In this document: positions 6,202 to 12,275 of the stretch, piece by piece | How positions within the stretch are numbered: the stretch's first letter is position 1 | How the letters are laid out: the number at the start of each line of letters is the position of its first letter | DNA from: Clostridiales bacterium | Lineage (GTDB): Bacteria > Bacillota > Clostridia > Oscillospirales > Oscillospiraceae | DNA: 12,275 nucleotides | Assembly: GCA_021201515.1 (NCBI GenBank) | Contig: JAJQET010000146.1 | Span: 1 to 12,275, forward strand | Direction: 5' to 3' | Notes under the pieces: generated by a model | The model's database searches: none | Seen by the model: the letters and a program-made list of their open reading frames with translations, nothing else | What the model was told of the DNA's origin: nothing | Position numbers and translations under genes: made by a program

Positions 6202-8658
6202 ATGAGTATGAGTGAACAGAACACGATTTTGGAGGAGACACTTCCCGAAGTGGGAGAGACGAAACGTATGCCCGTCATCGCGCTGCGCGGGCTGACCATG
6301 TTCCCCAGTATGCTGCTCCACTTCGATGTGGGGCGGCGGGCGTCCGTCAAGGCGCTGGACCGGGTGAACGAGGACGGGGGCACCGTCTTTCTGGTGGCCC
6401 AGCGGGACCTGCGGGTGGAGAACCCTGGCCAGGCAGACCTTTACGAGGTCGGCACCGTCTGCGCGGTGCGCCAGGTGCTGCGCCTGCCGGGGGACAACGT
6501 CCGGGTCATGGTGGAGGGGCTGTCCAGAGGACGCCTGCTGACCATGGAGCAGGAGAAGCCCTATCTGGCCGCCAGCATCGAAGTCCTGCCGGAGCAGGCC
6601 GTCTCTGCCCGGTCGCTGAAAACGGAGCTGTACCTGCGCAAGGGCTGCGAAGCCTTTGAGGCGTACTGCGAGCTGAACCCCAAGCAGACGCCGGACACCC
6701 TCATCAACGTGCTGTCCACCCGGAACCCTGGGTATATGGCGGACTATATCGCCCAGAATATCAGCCTCCGGGTGGAGGATAAGCAGCGGATTCTGGAGAA
6801 GGAGCAGCCCATTGAACGTCTGGGCCTGATGATTCAGATTCTGAACCGGGAGAACGACCTGCTGCGGCTGGAGCAGGAACTGGAAGGCAAAGTGCAGGAG
6901 CACATGAACCAGGCCCAGAAGGACTACTTCCTGCGGGAGCAGATGAAGGTGATTCAGGCCGAGCTGGGGGAGGACCCGGAGGAGGATGACGAGCTGCGGG
7001 AGTATCAGGAGAAAATCGCCACGGCAAAACTCCCCGACGAGGTGCGGGAGAAGCTGGAGAAGGAGCTGCGGAAGCTGGCGAAGCAGCCCTTCGGCTCGGC
7101 GGAGGCCTCAGTGATTCGGAACTATCTGGACGTCTGCCTGGAGCTGCCCTGGGAGGTGAAAACCAGGGAGCGGGTCAACATCGAGGCGGCCCGCAAGACC
7201 CTGGACGCCGACCATTACGGCATGGAGAAGGTCAAGGAGCGCATTCTGGAGTTTCTGGCGGTGCGGAAGCTGGCGCCGGAGCTGAGAGGGCAGATCATCT
7301 GCCTGGTGGGCCCTCCCGGCGTGGGCAAGACCTCCATCGCCTCCTCCGTGGCGAAGGCGCTGAACCGGAAGATGGCCCGGGTGTCTCTGGGCGGCGTCCA
7401 CGATGAGGCAGAGATTCGGGGCCACAGAAAGACCTATATCGGGGCCATGCCCGGCCGCATCATCTCCGCCATCCAGAAGGCCGGGTCCTCGAACCCCCTG
7501 ATTCTGCTGGACGAAATCGACAAGGTGGGCAGCGACTACCGGGGCGACCCCTCCTCCGCCCTGCTGGAGGTGCTGGACGGGGAACAGAACGCCACCTTCC
7601 GGGATAACTTCCTGGAGCTGCCCTTTGACCTCAGCGACGTTTTGTTCATCACCACCGCCAACGACCTCAGTACCGTTCCCCCCGCCCTGAAGGACCGGAT
7701 GGAGGTCATCGAGCTGTCCAGCTACACCGATGAGGAGAAGCTGCAAATCGCCCGCCGCCACCTGCTGCCCAAGGAGATGAAGCGTCACGGCCTGGACGGC
7801 CGCCGTTTCCGGGTGACAGACGACGCCCTGCGGGAAATCATCACCGGCTACACCCGGGAGTCCGGCGTCCGCCTGCTGGAGCGGCAGCTGGCGTCCCTGT
7901 GCCGGAAGGGGGCCATGGAGCTGGTCTCTGGCACCGGCAAGCGGGTCACCGTCACCGGCGACAATCTGGAGCAGTACCTGGGTGTCCGTCGCTACACCCC
8001 GGAGAAGCTGGCCAAGGCGCCGGAGGTGGGCGTGGTCAACGGCCTGGCCTGGACCAGTGTGGGGGGCGAAATGCTCCAGGTGGAGGTCAACGTGGTGCCC
8101 GGCTGCGGCAAGGTGGAGCCCACCGGCAACCTGGGCGAGGTGATGAAGGAGTCCTGCCACTCCGCCATCTCCTATATCCGCGCCCACGCGTCGGAGCTGG
8201 GCATCGAGGCGGACTTCTACCAGAAGTGGGACATTCACATCCACTTCCCGGAGGGGGCTGTGCCCAAGGACGGCCCTTCCGCCGGCGTGACCATCACCAC
8301 CGCCATCGTCTCCGCCCTGACCGGCGCGCCGGTGCGGCCGGACGTGGCCATGACCGGCGAGGTGACCCTGCGGGGCCGGGTGCTGCCCATCGGCGGCCTC
8401 AGGGAAAAGACCATGGCCGCCTTCCGCAACGGCATGAAAACCGTCATCATCCCCGCCGACAACGAGAAGGATTTGGAGGAGATTGACCAGACCGTCCGCA
8501 AGGCCCTGCAATTCTGCACGGCGGAGCGGGTGGACACGGTGCTGCGCACCGCCCTGCTGCCTGTGCCGGTGCAGAAGGAGAAGGCCCTGACCGTCCCCCA
8601 GCCCATCCCCCTGCCGGAGCAGCCCAGAGGGGGCGACAAGCTGGGGATTCAGCAGTGA
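6202..8658 (+). CDS. lon: ATP-dependent Lon protease (LonA type)
   Basis: An 818-residue soluble LonA that unfolds and degrades damaged and regulatory proteins in the cytosol. Domains in order: N-terminal substrate-recognition domain (about 23-215, [16 protein letters not shown]...), a helical coiled linker (about 215-310), AAA+ module with Walker A GPPGVGKT (370-377) and Walker [10 protein letters not shown] (Asp437, Glu438), and C-terminal protease domain with catalytic Ser693 (PKDGPSAG) and Lys736 ([10 protein letters not shown]). The 43-residue Ser-Lys spacing matches E. coli Lon. The start ATG 6202 follows AAGGAG by 11 nt. The first 22 residues are not conserved in the Lon homologues I remember; Met23 (6268) is a possible alternative start behind GGGAGAG. 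The C-terminus carries a Pro/Gln-rich tail. There is no transmembrane insert, so this is not LonB. The stop lies 8 nt before ysxC. Confidence 0.97.
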   Translation: MSMSEQNTILEETLPEVGETKRMPVIALRGLTMFPSMLLHFDVGRRASVKALDRVNEDGGTVFLVAQRDLRVENPGQADLYEVGTVCAVRQVLRLPGDNVRVMVEGLSRGRLLTMEQEKPYLAASIEVLPEQAVSARSLKTELYLRKGCEAFEAYCELNPKQTPDTLINVLSTRNPGYMADYIAQNISLRVEDKQRILEKEQPIERLGLMIQILNRENDLLRLEQELEGKVQEHMNQAQKDYFLREQMKVIQAELGEDPEEDDELREYQEKIATAKLPDEVREKLEKELRKLAKQPFGSAEASVIRNYLDVCLELPWEVKTRERVNIEAARKTLDADHYGMEKVKERILEFLAVRKLAPELRGQIICLVGPPGVGKTSIASSVAKALNRKMARVSLGGVHDEAEIRGHRKTYIGAMPGRIISAIQKAGSSNPLILLDEIDKVGSDYRGDPSSALLEVLDGEQNATFRDNFLELPFDLSDVLFITTANDLSTVPPALKDRMEVIELSSYTDEEKLQIARRHLLPKEMKRHGLDGRRFRVTDDALREIITGYTRESGVRLLERQLASLCRKGAMELVSGTGKRVTVTGDNLEQYLGVRRYTPEKLAKAPEVGVVNGLAWTSVGGEMLQVEVNVVPGCGKVEPTGNLGEVMKESCHSAISYIRAHASELGIEADFYQKWDIHIHFPEGAVPKDGPSAGVTITTAIVSALTGAPVRPDVAMTGEVTLRGRVLPIGGLREKTMAAFRNGMKTVIIPADNEKDLEEIDQTVRKALQFCTAERVDTVLRTALLPVPVQKEKALTVPQPIPLPEQPRGGDKLGIQQ

Positions 8659-8666
8659 GGTGACCT

Positions 8667-9254
8667 ATGAATTTGCACAATGCGGCCTATGTCCGCTCGG
8701 CGGGCACCCCCAGGGACTTCCTCCATGACCACAAGCCCCAGTTCGCCATGGCGGGCCGCTCCAACGTGGGCAAGTCCTCCGTCATCAACCGGATGCTGGA
8801 CCGGAAGAACCTGGCCCGGGTGGGCAACTCCCCCGGCAAGACCCGTCAGGTGAACTACTTCCTCATCGACGACAGCTTCTACCTGGTGGACCTGCCGGGC
8901 TATGGCTACGCCAAAGTCAACCGTGAGGAAAAGCAGCGCTGGGCACAGCTGATGGAGGCGTATTTTGCCGACGGACAAATCACCCTGGGCCTGCTGATTG
9001 TGGACGCCCGGCACAAGCCCTCCAAGGACGATGTGGTGATGGCCAACTGGTTCAGGGAGACGGGCTGCCCCTTCGCGGTGGTGGCCAATAAGCTGGACAA
9101 GCTGAAGAAGAGCGAGATTCAGCCCAACCTGGCCCTGATTCGGGAGACCCTGGAATTGGGGGAGAATATCCCCCTGATCCCCTTCTCCGCCGAGAAGGGG
9201 GACGGGAAGCAGGAGCTGGTCAGCCTGGTGCTGAACACCCTGGCGAAAAAGTGA
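8667..9254 (+). CDS. ysxC: Ribosome biogenesis GTP-binding protein YsxC/EngB
   Basis: A 195-residue TRAFAC-class GTPase that assists late assembly of the 50S ribosomal subunit; it is essential in B. subtilis (ysxC) and E. coli (yihA). G motifs are all present: G1 GRSNVGKS (30-37), G2 threonine in SPGKTRQVN (Thr59), G3 DLPGYG (75-80), G4 NKLDK (141-145), and G5 FSAEKGDG (173-180). Length is typical. The start is ATG 8667, with SD GAGGTG (8657-8662) overlapping the lon stop codon, so translation is probably coupled to lon. The lon-ysxC pair is the same arrangement as in Bacillus. A strong terminator follows 11 nt after the stop, ending the cluster. Confidence 0.97.
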   Translation: MNLHNAAYVRSAGTPRDFLHDHKPQFAMAGRSNVGKSSVINRMLDRKNLARVGNSPGKTRQVNYFLIDDSFYLVDLPGYGYAKVNREEKQRWAQLMEAYFADGQITLGLLIVDARHKPSKDDVVMANWFRETGCPFAVVANKLDKLKKSEIQPNLALIRETLELGENIPLIPFSAEKGDGKQELVSLVLNTLAKK

Positions 9255-9265
9255 GATAAAACAGA

Positions 9266-9303
9266 CGCTGCCTCACGGACAAGAGCCGTGGGGCAGCGGT
9301 TTT
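9266..9303 (+). terminator. Terminator after ysxC, potentially bidirectional
   Basis: A 13-bp stem (CGCTGCCTCACGG with CCGTGGGGCAGCG, one T·G wobble) around a 7-nt loop, followed by GTTTT (9299-9303). AAAAC (9258-9262) on the left flank mirrors the T run, so it could also stop leftward transcription from the convergent MFS gene. Confidence 0.88.
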
Positions 9304-9404
9304 GATAGGGAAAGAAAACAGATTTTATGCTTCTCAGGGCAGAGCCGTTTATATGCGCTCCGCCTCTCCGTAATAGAACGCGAAGCCTGAATTTTTCACT
9401 TTCC

Positions 9405-9474
9405 TGTAGGGGCGGCCCTCGGCCGCCCTGGGTATGCGCGGGGTGCCGGCGGGCGGCCAAGGGCCGCCCCTACA
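9405..9474. repeat. Nested GC-rich palindrome (REP/MITE-like intergenic repeat)
   Basis: Two 24-nt arms (9405-9428 and 9451-9474) are inverted copies of each other with a single mismatch, bounded by TGTAG and CTACA, around a 22-nt centre. Each arm is itself a hairpin: GGGCGGCC-CTC-GGCCGCCC on the left and GGGCGGCC-AAG-GGCCGCCC on the right. The element can therefore form one long stem or two short cruciforms. This is typical of mobile REP/MITE-like elements or dispersed transcription-stop hairpins. No clear target-site duplication is visible at the TGTAG/CTACA ends. Copy number cannot be judged from one window. Confidence 0.75.
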
Positions 9475-9500
9475 CATATGATTGCATAAACTGCAACCTC

Positions 9501-9528
9501 TTGCCTGCCTAAGCAGCATCACAGGCAA
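9501..9528. repeat. Inverted repeat downstream of the MFS gene
   Basis: TTGCCTG (9501-9507) and CAGGCAA (9522-9528) are perfect inverted 7-mers around a 14-nt loop, about 57 nt past the MFS stop on the minus strand. No T run follows on either strand, so it is not a convincing terminator; it may protect the 3' end of the MFS transcript. Confidence 0.35.
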
Positions 9529-9584
9529 TTCCGCTGGTGTTTTGCGATAGTTGACGGAAGTGAAGCTTTGGTTTTCACGCTCTA

Positions 9585-10784
9585 CTACTCCTCCGCCGCC
9601 CTCCGCAGGGTGCAGCTACCCAGCAGCATCAGCACCGGGAAGCACACGGCGGCCAGAATCCCCGCGTGGAGGTCGCCCCCCGCCAGGGAGGAGAGCATCC
9701 CCACAAAGGTGGGGCCTGCGGAGCAGCCCACGTCGCCCCCCAGAGCCATCAGGGCAAAGAGCAGCGTTCCGCCCCGCGGCAGCAGCCGGGCGGTCATGCT
9801 GAAGGTGCCCGGCCAGAGGATGCCCACAGAGAAGCCGCAGACGCCGCACCCCAGCAGGCTCAGCATGGGCCAGGGGGACAGGGAGATCACCAGATAGCTG
9901 ACCACGCACAGCCCGGCGCTGAGCTTCATGGTCCGAATCAGGTCGATGTGGGCGCCGTACTTCCCATAGAGGGCCCGGGAGGTGCCCATCAGAATGGCAA
10001 AGAACATGGGGCCGCACAGGTCGCCCAGGGTTTTGGACACCCGCAAGCCGGACTCGGCAAAGGTGGAGGTCCACTGGCTCACCGCCTGCTCGCTGGCGCC
10101 GGCACAGATCATCAGGACCATTGCCAGCCAGAAGGAGCGCCTGCCCAGCAGCTCCTTCATGGAGAGGCCCTTCTCCCCCTCCTCCAACAGGGAGTAGATG
10201 GGCGCCCTGGTAAACAGCACGCAGTTCGCAATGGGAACGATTGCCCACAGCAGCGCCATGATTTTCCAACGCTCTGTGCCGAAGGCCGTGAAGAAGATGG
10301 TGGACAGCAGCACCACCCCCACATGGCCCCAGCAGTAAAAGGAGTGGAGAAGGCTCATGGCGCTCTCCTTGCTGTCGGTGGGGCAGGCCTCCACAATGGG
10401 GCTGACCAGCACCTCCAGCAGACCGCCGCCCACGGCGTAAATCAGTACGGAGATCACCAGCCCCGCAAAGGGGCTGGGCAGCAGGTCGGGCAGGACGGCC
10501 AGACCCATCAGCCCCGCCGCCGCCATGACATGGGCCAGCACGATGGCCGCCCGGTACCCCACCCGGTCGATGAACTTTGGACTAAGAAGGTCTACCACCA
10601 GCTGCACCGTGAAGTTGAAGGTGATCAGCAGGGTGATGCTGGACAGGGGGATGCCGTAGGAGGACTGAAAGGTCAGAAACAGCAGGGGGACAAAGTTGTT
10701 CACAATGGCCTGCACGATGTAGCCCACGAAGCAGGCTTTGATGGTGTGGTCATAGGAGAGCCGTTTGGTTTGGCTGGGCGTCAT
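9585..10784 (-). CDS. Major facilitator superfamily (MFS) transporter
   Basis: A 399-residue integral membrane carrier with about 12 hydrophobic segments in two bundles of six. TM1 spans about 17-39 and TM6 about 173-191; a charged cytoplasmic loop (EEGEKGLSMKELLGRRS) is at about 200-217, and TM12 ends near 394. Between TM2 and TM3, SPKFIDRVGYRAA resembles MFS motif A (D-R-x-G-x-R). The substrate is unknown; the overall look is of the sugar/drug-type MFS groups, but no specific signature is recognised. The start is chosen at ATG 10784 because GGAGGT lies 7 nt upstream and a TTGAAC-N17-TATAAT promoter places the transcript start near 10815. Longer in-frame starts at 10823 and 10979 lie on or upstream of that promoter. 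The gene is convergent with ysxC and divergent from the dehydrogenase. Confidence 0.9.
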   Translation of the reverse strand: MTPSQTKRLSYDHTIKACFVGYIVQAIVNNFVPLLFLTFQSSYGIPLSSITLLITFNFTVQLVVDLLSPKFIDRVGYRAAIVLAHVMAAAGLMGLAVLPDLLPSPFAGLVISVLIYAVGGGLLEVLVSPIVEACPTDSKESAMSLLHSFYCWGHVGVVLLSTIFFTAFGTERWKIMALLWAIVPIANCVLFTRAPIYSLLEEGEKGLSMKELLGRRSFWLAMVLMICAGASEQAVSQWTSTFAESGLRVSKTLGDLCGPMFFAILMGTSRALYGKYGAHIDLIRTMKLSAGLCVVSYLVISLSPWPMLSLLGCGVCGFSVGILWPGTFSMTARLLPRGGTLLFALMALGGDVGCSAGPTFVGMLSSLAGGDLHAGILAAVCFPVLMLLGSCTLRRAAEE

Positions 10785-10791
10785 GCCGGGC

Positions 10792-10797
10792 ACCTCC
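10792..10797 (-). promoter_or_regulatory. Shine-Dalgarno site that fixes the MFS start
   Basis: GGAGGT on the minus strand, 7 nt before ATG 10784. The alternative ATG at 10823 has no SD (it is preceded by GGCGCTATA). Confidence 0.85.
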
Positions 10798-10821
10798 GGT
10801 TTTAGTTTGGTATCAACAGCC

Positions 10822-10850
10822 ATTATAGCGCCGGAAGGGGCGGTGTTCAA
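10822..10850 (-). promoter_or_regulatory. Predicted sigma-A promoter of the MFS gene
   Basis: On the minus strand, TTGAAC (10850-10845, matching TTGA of the -35) is followed after 17 nt by a perfect TATAAT (10827-10822). The transcript start would be near 10815, with a 5' leader of about 30 nt containing GGAGGT. Confidence 0.75.
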
Positions 10851-10890
10851 GCCTTTTTCTTTGCACCGGGGAATCTGATTGCGGCGCGCC

Positions 10891-10919
10891 TTGCATTTCC
10901 GGCTGCAATTTGGTAAACT
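10891..10919 (+). promoter_or_regulatory. Possible promoter of the dehydrogenase gene
   Basis: TTGCAT (10891-10896), a 17-nt spacer and TAAACT (10914-10919) with an extended -10 TGG (10911-10913). The hexamers match consensus only partly (3/6 and 4/6). The leader would be about 128 nt and would include the 10934-10958 hairpin. Confidence 0.35.
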
Positions 10920-10933
10920 GGGGTTTGATAACG

Positions 10934-10958
10934 GGCGCTGCCGGATGACCGCGGCGCC
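10934..10958 (+). promoter_or_regulatory. Stem-loop in the dehydrogenase leader
   Basis: GGCGCTGC pairs with GCGGCGCC (8 bp, one T·G wobble) around the loop CGGATGACC. It is followed by an A-rich tract rather than T residues, so it is not a plus-strand terminator. Function is unknown. Confidence 0.35.
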
Positions 10959-11054
10959 GGAAGAAAAAATTTCCCTCAAAGGGCAATTTCATCAACTGAT
11001 AGCAATCCCCACAAGTGAATGACATTGCCCCGCAGAACGCCAGGAGGACGAACG

Positions 11055-12063
11055 ATGCCCTTTGTCTATGTTTCCATGCCCTTCGAGGGCGGCCGACGGG
11101 CGCAGCTGGAGGCTGCGCTGCCCGGCGGCGACTTTTTCTATTGCCCTGCGCCGGAGGTGGACGACGGGGCCCTGGCCAGGGCCGACGTCATCATCGGCAA
11201 CGTGCCCCCGGCGAAGCTGGCCCTGGCCCAAAAGCTGCGCTTCCTCCAGCTGAACAGCGCAGGCTCTGACAACTACGCGGCCCCCGGCGTGCTGCCGGAG
11301 GGGGCGGCGCTGTGCAACGCCAGCGGTGCATACGGCCTCGCCATCTCCGAGCATATCCTGGCCGGGGTGCTGACGCTGATGAAAAAACTCCATCTTTATG
11401 CCCGCAACCAGCAGCGCCATGTGTGGCGCAGTGAAGGGCAGGTGCGCTCCATTTTCGGTTCCACCTTCCTGATCGTGGGGGGCGGGGGACATCGGCGGCA
11501 CGCTGGCGGCGAAGGCCAAAGCCCTGGGGGCCTGCACCGTCGGCGTCCGGCGGACGGCGCGGCAAAAGCCGGCGTTTTTGGACGAGGTGTACACCGTGGA
11601 CGCCCTGGACGATCTGCTGCCCCGGGCCGACGTGGTGGTCCTCTCTCTGCCCAAAACGCCGGAGACCACCCGCCTGATGAACGCCGCCCGGCTGGGACGC
11701 ATGAAGCCTGACGGCATCCTGGTGAACGTGGGCCGGGGGGACTGTGTGGTGACGGAGGACCTGGTGGCCGCCCTGCAATCAGGGGCCATCGGCGGCGCGG
11801 TGCTGGATGTCACCGACCCGGAGCCGTTGCCGGAAGACCATCCCCTGTGGGACTGTGAAAACCTGGTGCTGACACCCCACGTCTCTGGCTTTTACCACCT
11901 GCCTGCGACGCTGTACAACATCCAGTCCATCGCCATCCGCAACCTGACCGCCTGGGGCAGGGGAGAAGGGCTGGAAAATGTGGTGGACTTCTCCACCGGA
12001 TATCGAAAGCTGCCGGAATCAGAAGAATCCCCCGCTTGTCAAACCGGCAGGGGCGGAGTATAA
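11055..12063 (+). pseudogene. D-isomer-specific 2-hydroxyacid dehydrogenase, frameshifted by one extra G
   Basis: NAD(P)-dependent reductase family for 2-oxoacids (lactate, glycerate, hydroxypyruvate and similar). The start is ATG 11055, with AGGAGG 7 nt upstream. Reading is normal through residue 144 (STFLIVGGG) and then breaks: a run of five G (11484-11488) where four restore the GGGDIGG dinucleotide-binding motif. In the original frame translation ends at 11711. The sequence from GAC 11488 continues the family perfectly to TAA 12063, for a corrected length of 335 residues, normal for the family. In corrected numbering the catalytic residues are intact: Arg227 (NVGRGD), Glu256 (DPEPLP) and His275 (TPHVSG). 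Every other part looks conserved, so this is either a very recent mutation, a sequencing or assembly indel, or a slippage-controlled gene. The exact substrate cannot be inferred; the neighbouring malic enzyme hints at 2-oxoacid metabolism. Confidence 0.88.
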
Positions 12064-12064
12064 T
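12036..12064 (+). promoter_or_regulatory. Predicted sigma-A promoter of the malic enzyme gene
   Basis: TTGTCA (12036-12041, 5/6), a 17-nt spacer and a perfect TATAAT (12059-12064). The promoter lies inside the last codons of the dehydrogenase; the TAA stop codon (12061-12063) is part of the -10 box. The predicted transcript start near 12071 gives a leader of about 33 nt. Confidence 0.8.
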
Positions 12065-12103
12065 GGCCTTGTTGGAAAACTACGTGAAGGAGTCGGTTAC
12101 ACC

Positions 12104-12275
12104 ATGAATTACGCAGAGGAATCCCTGAAAAAGCATTACGAATGGCACGGCAAGCTGGAGACCGTGCCAAAGATGGCGGTAAAGGACAAGGAGGCCCTCT
12201 CCCTGGCCTACACCCCCGGCGTGGCCCAGCCCTGTCTGGAGATCCAGAAGGACCCGGCCAAGAGCTATGAGCTGA
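12104..12275 (+). CDS. Malic enzyme (NAD(P)-dependent malate dehydrogenase, decarboxylating), N-terminal part only
   Basis: The first 57 codons of a bacterial malic enzyme, cut by the window edge. The enzyme oxidatively decarboxylates malate to pyruvate and CO2, with NAD+ or NADP+. Diagnostic features are ESLKKHYEWHGKLETVPKM followed by the malic N-terminal signature LAYTPGVAQPCLEI, whose Tyr36 corresponds to the conserved tyrosine of the family. Cofactor preference and the presence or absence of a C-terminal phosphotransacetylase-like domain cannot be seen. The start is ATG 12104, with AAGGAG (12087-12092) 11 nt upstream. The gene has its own promoter overlapping the end of the dehydrogenase. 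Confidence 0.93.
   Translation, partial: MNYAEESLKKHYEWHGKLETVPKMAVKDKEALSLAYTPGVAQPCLEIQKDPAKSYEL

Larger units (their letters stand above)
9304..9584. other. Gene-free spacer between ysxC and the MFS transporter
   Basis: I see no credible gene here. A short open frame (9327-9512, +) runs through the palindrome but has no SD and an Arg/Cys/Pro-rich, non-protein-like composition. The spacer contains the nested palindrome at 9405-9474 and a hairpin at 9501-9528. The 9304-9404 part has no internal structure that I can name; it may belong to a longer repeated element centred on the palindrome. Confidence 0.6.

Noticed and set aside
4512..6383. 623-codon minus-strand open frame across clpP, clpX and lon
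   Set aside because: It crosses two well-supported genes and a terminator, has low-complexity His/Gly/Leu composition, and has no SD.
7108..8511. 467-codon minus-strand open frame inside lon
   Set aside because: Antisense shadow of lon with the same skewed composition; the sense frame has intact AAA+ and Ser-Lys protease motifs.
9327..9512. Short plus-strand open frame through the palindrome, possible small protein
   Set aside because: It lacks an SD, starts 24 nt after a terminator, and its sequence is simply the translated palindrome (Gly/Arg/Pro-rich).
9666..10805. 379-codon plus-strand open frame opposite the MFS gene
   Set aside because: Its composition is Gly/His/Gln-rich and non-membrane. 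The minus-strand frame has clear transmembrane segments, an SD and a promoter.
10941..10956. GGATGACCGCGG, resembling the T-box GGTGGTACCGCG element
   Set aside because: The match is imperfect, the predicted leader before it is far too short for a T-box specifier domain, no terminator with a T run follows, and the downstream gene is not an aminoacyl-tRNA synthetase or amino-acid gene.
11019..11711. Intact 230-codon protein from the first dehydrogenase frame
   Set aside because: Residues after 11486 become Arg/Gly/Pro-rich and lose all family similarity, while the neighbouring frame continues the family exactly, so this is a frameshift product.
1..12275. Defence, phage, secretion or CRISPR system hidden in the window
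   Set aside because: Every long sense frame matches a housekeeping family; there are no regularly spaced repeats, integrases, toxin-antitoxin pairs or nucleases. The gaps are too short to hide further genes of appreciable size.

Overview
This window looks like a chromosomal segment from a GC-rich Firmicute, most likely a Clostridia member of the Oscillospirales (Flavonifractor/Lawsonibacter-like). That placement is inferred from the tig-clpP-clpX-lon-ysxC gene order, strong purine-rich Shine-Dalgarno sites (AAGGAG, AGGAGG, GGAGGT), heavy G/C bias at third codon positions, and a GGGGCGGCC-type intergenic palindrome. It was not checked against any database.

Layout. Positions 2-2545 (+) hold the 3' end of an M19 membrane-type dipeptidase, threonine synthase (thrC) and a small calcineurin-like metallophosphoesterase, spaced 32 and 13 nt apart, so probably one transcript. 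An AT-rich gap with an extended -10 promoter leads into the protein quality-control block: trigger factor (tig), ClpP, ClpX, Lon and the ribosome-assembly GTPase YsxC/EngB (2689-9254, +). The block is punctuated by a clpP promoter, a clpP/clpX intercistronic stem-loop, a strong terminator between clpX and lon, and a terminator after ysxC. A gene-free gap of about 330 nt (9255-9584) contains a large nested palindrome of REP/MITE type. A convergent MFS transporter (9585-10784, -) follows, then a divergently transcribed D-2-hydroxyacid dehydrogenase (11055-12063, +) broken by a one-base insertion in a G run. The window ends in the first 57 codons of a malic enzyme with its own promoter.

How the genes fit together. 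Trigger factor meets nascent chains at the ribosome exit, ClpXP and Lon are the ATP-dependent proteases that remove failed proteins, and YsxC supports 50S subunit assembly. This is a conserved bacterial neighbourhood. The lonB gene found between clpX and lonA in Bacillus is absent here. The flanking genes are housekeeping metabolism (threonine synthesis, peptide turnover, 2-oxoacid reduction, malate decarboxylation).

I found no defence island, phage, insertion sequence, CRISPR array, rRNA or tRNA, and no convincing new multi-gene system. The most useful observations are at the regulatory level: a terminator whose U-tract is complementary to the lon ribosome-binding site, with almost no room for a separate lon promoter; three promoters sharing the 9-mer TATAATGGC, two of which create false in-frame start codons; the nested palindrome; and the dehydrogenase frameshift.
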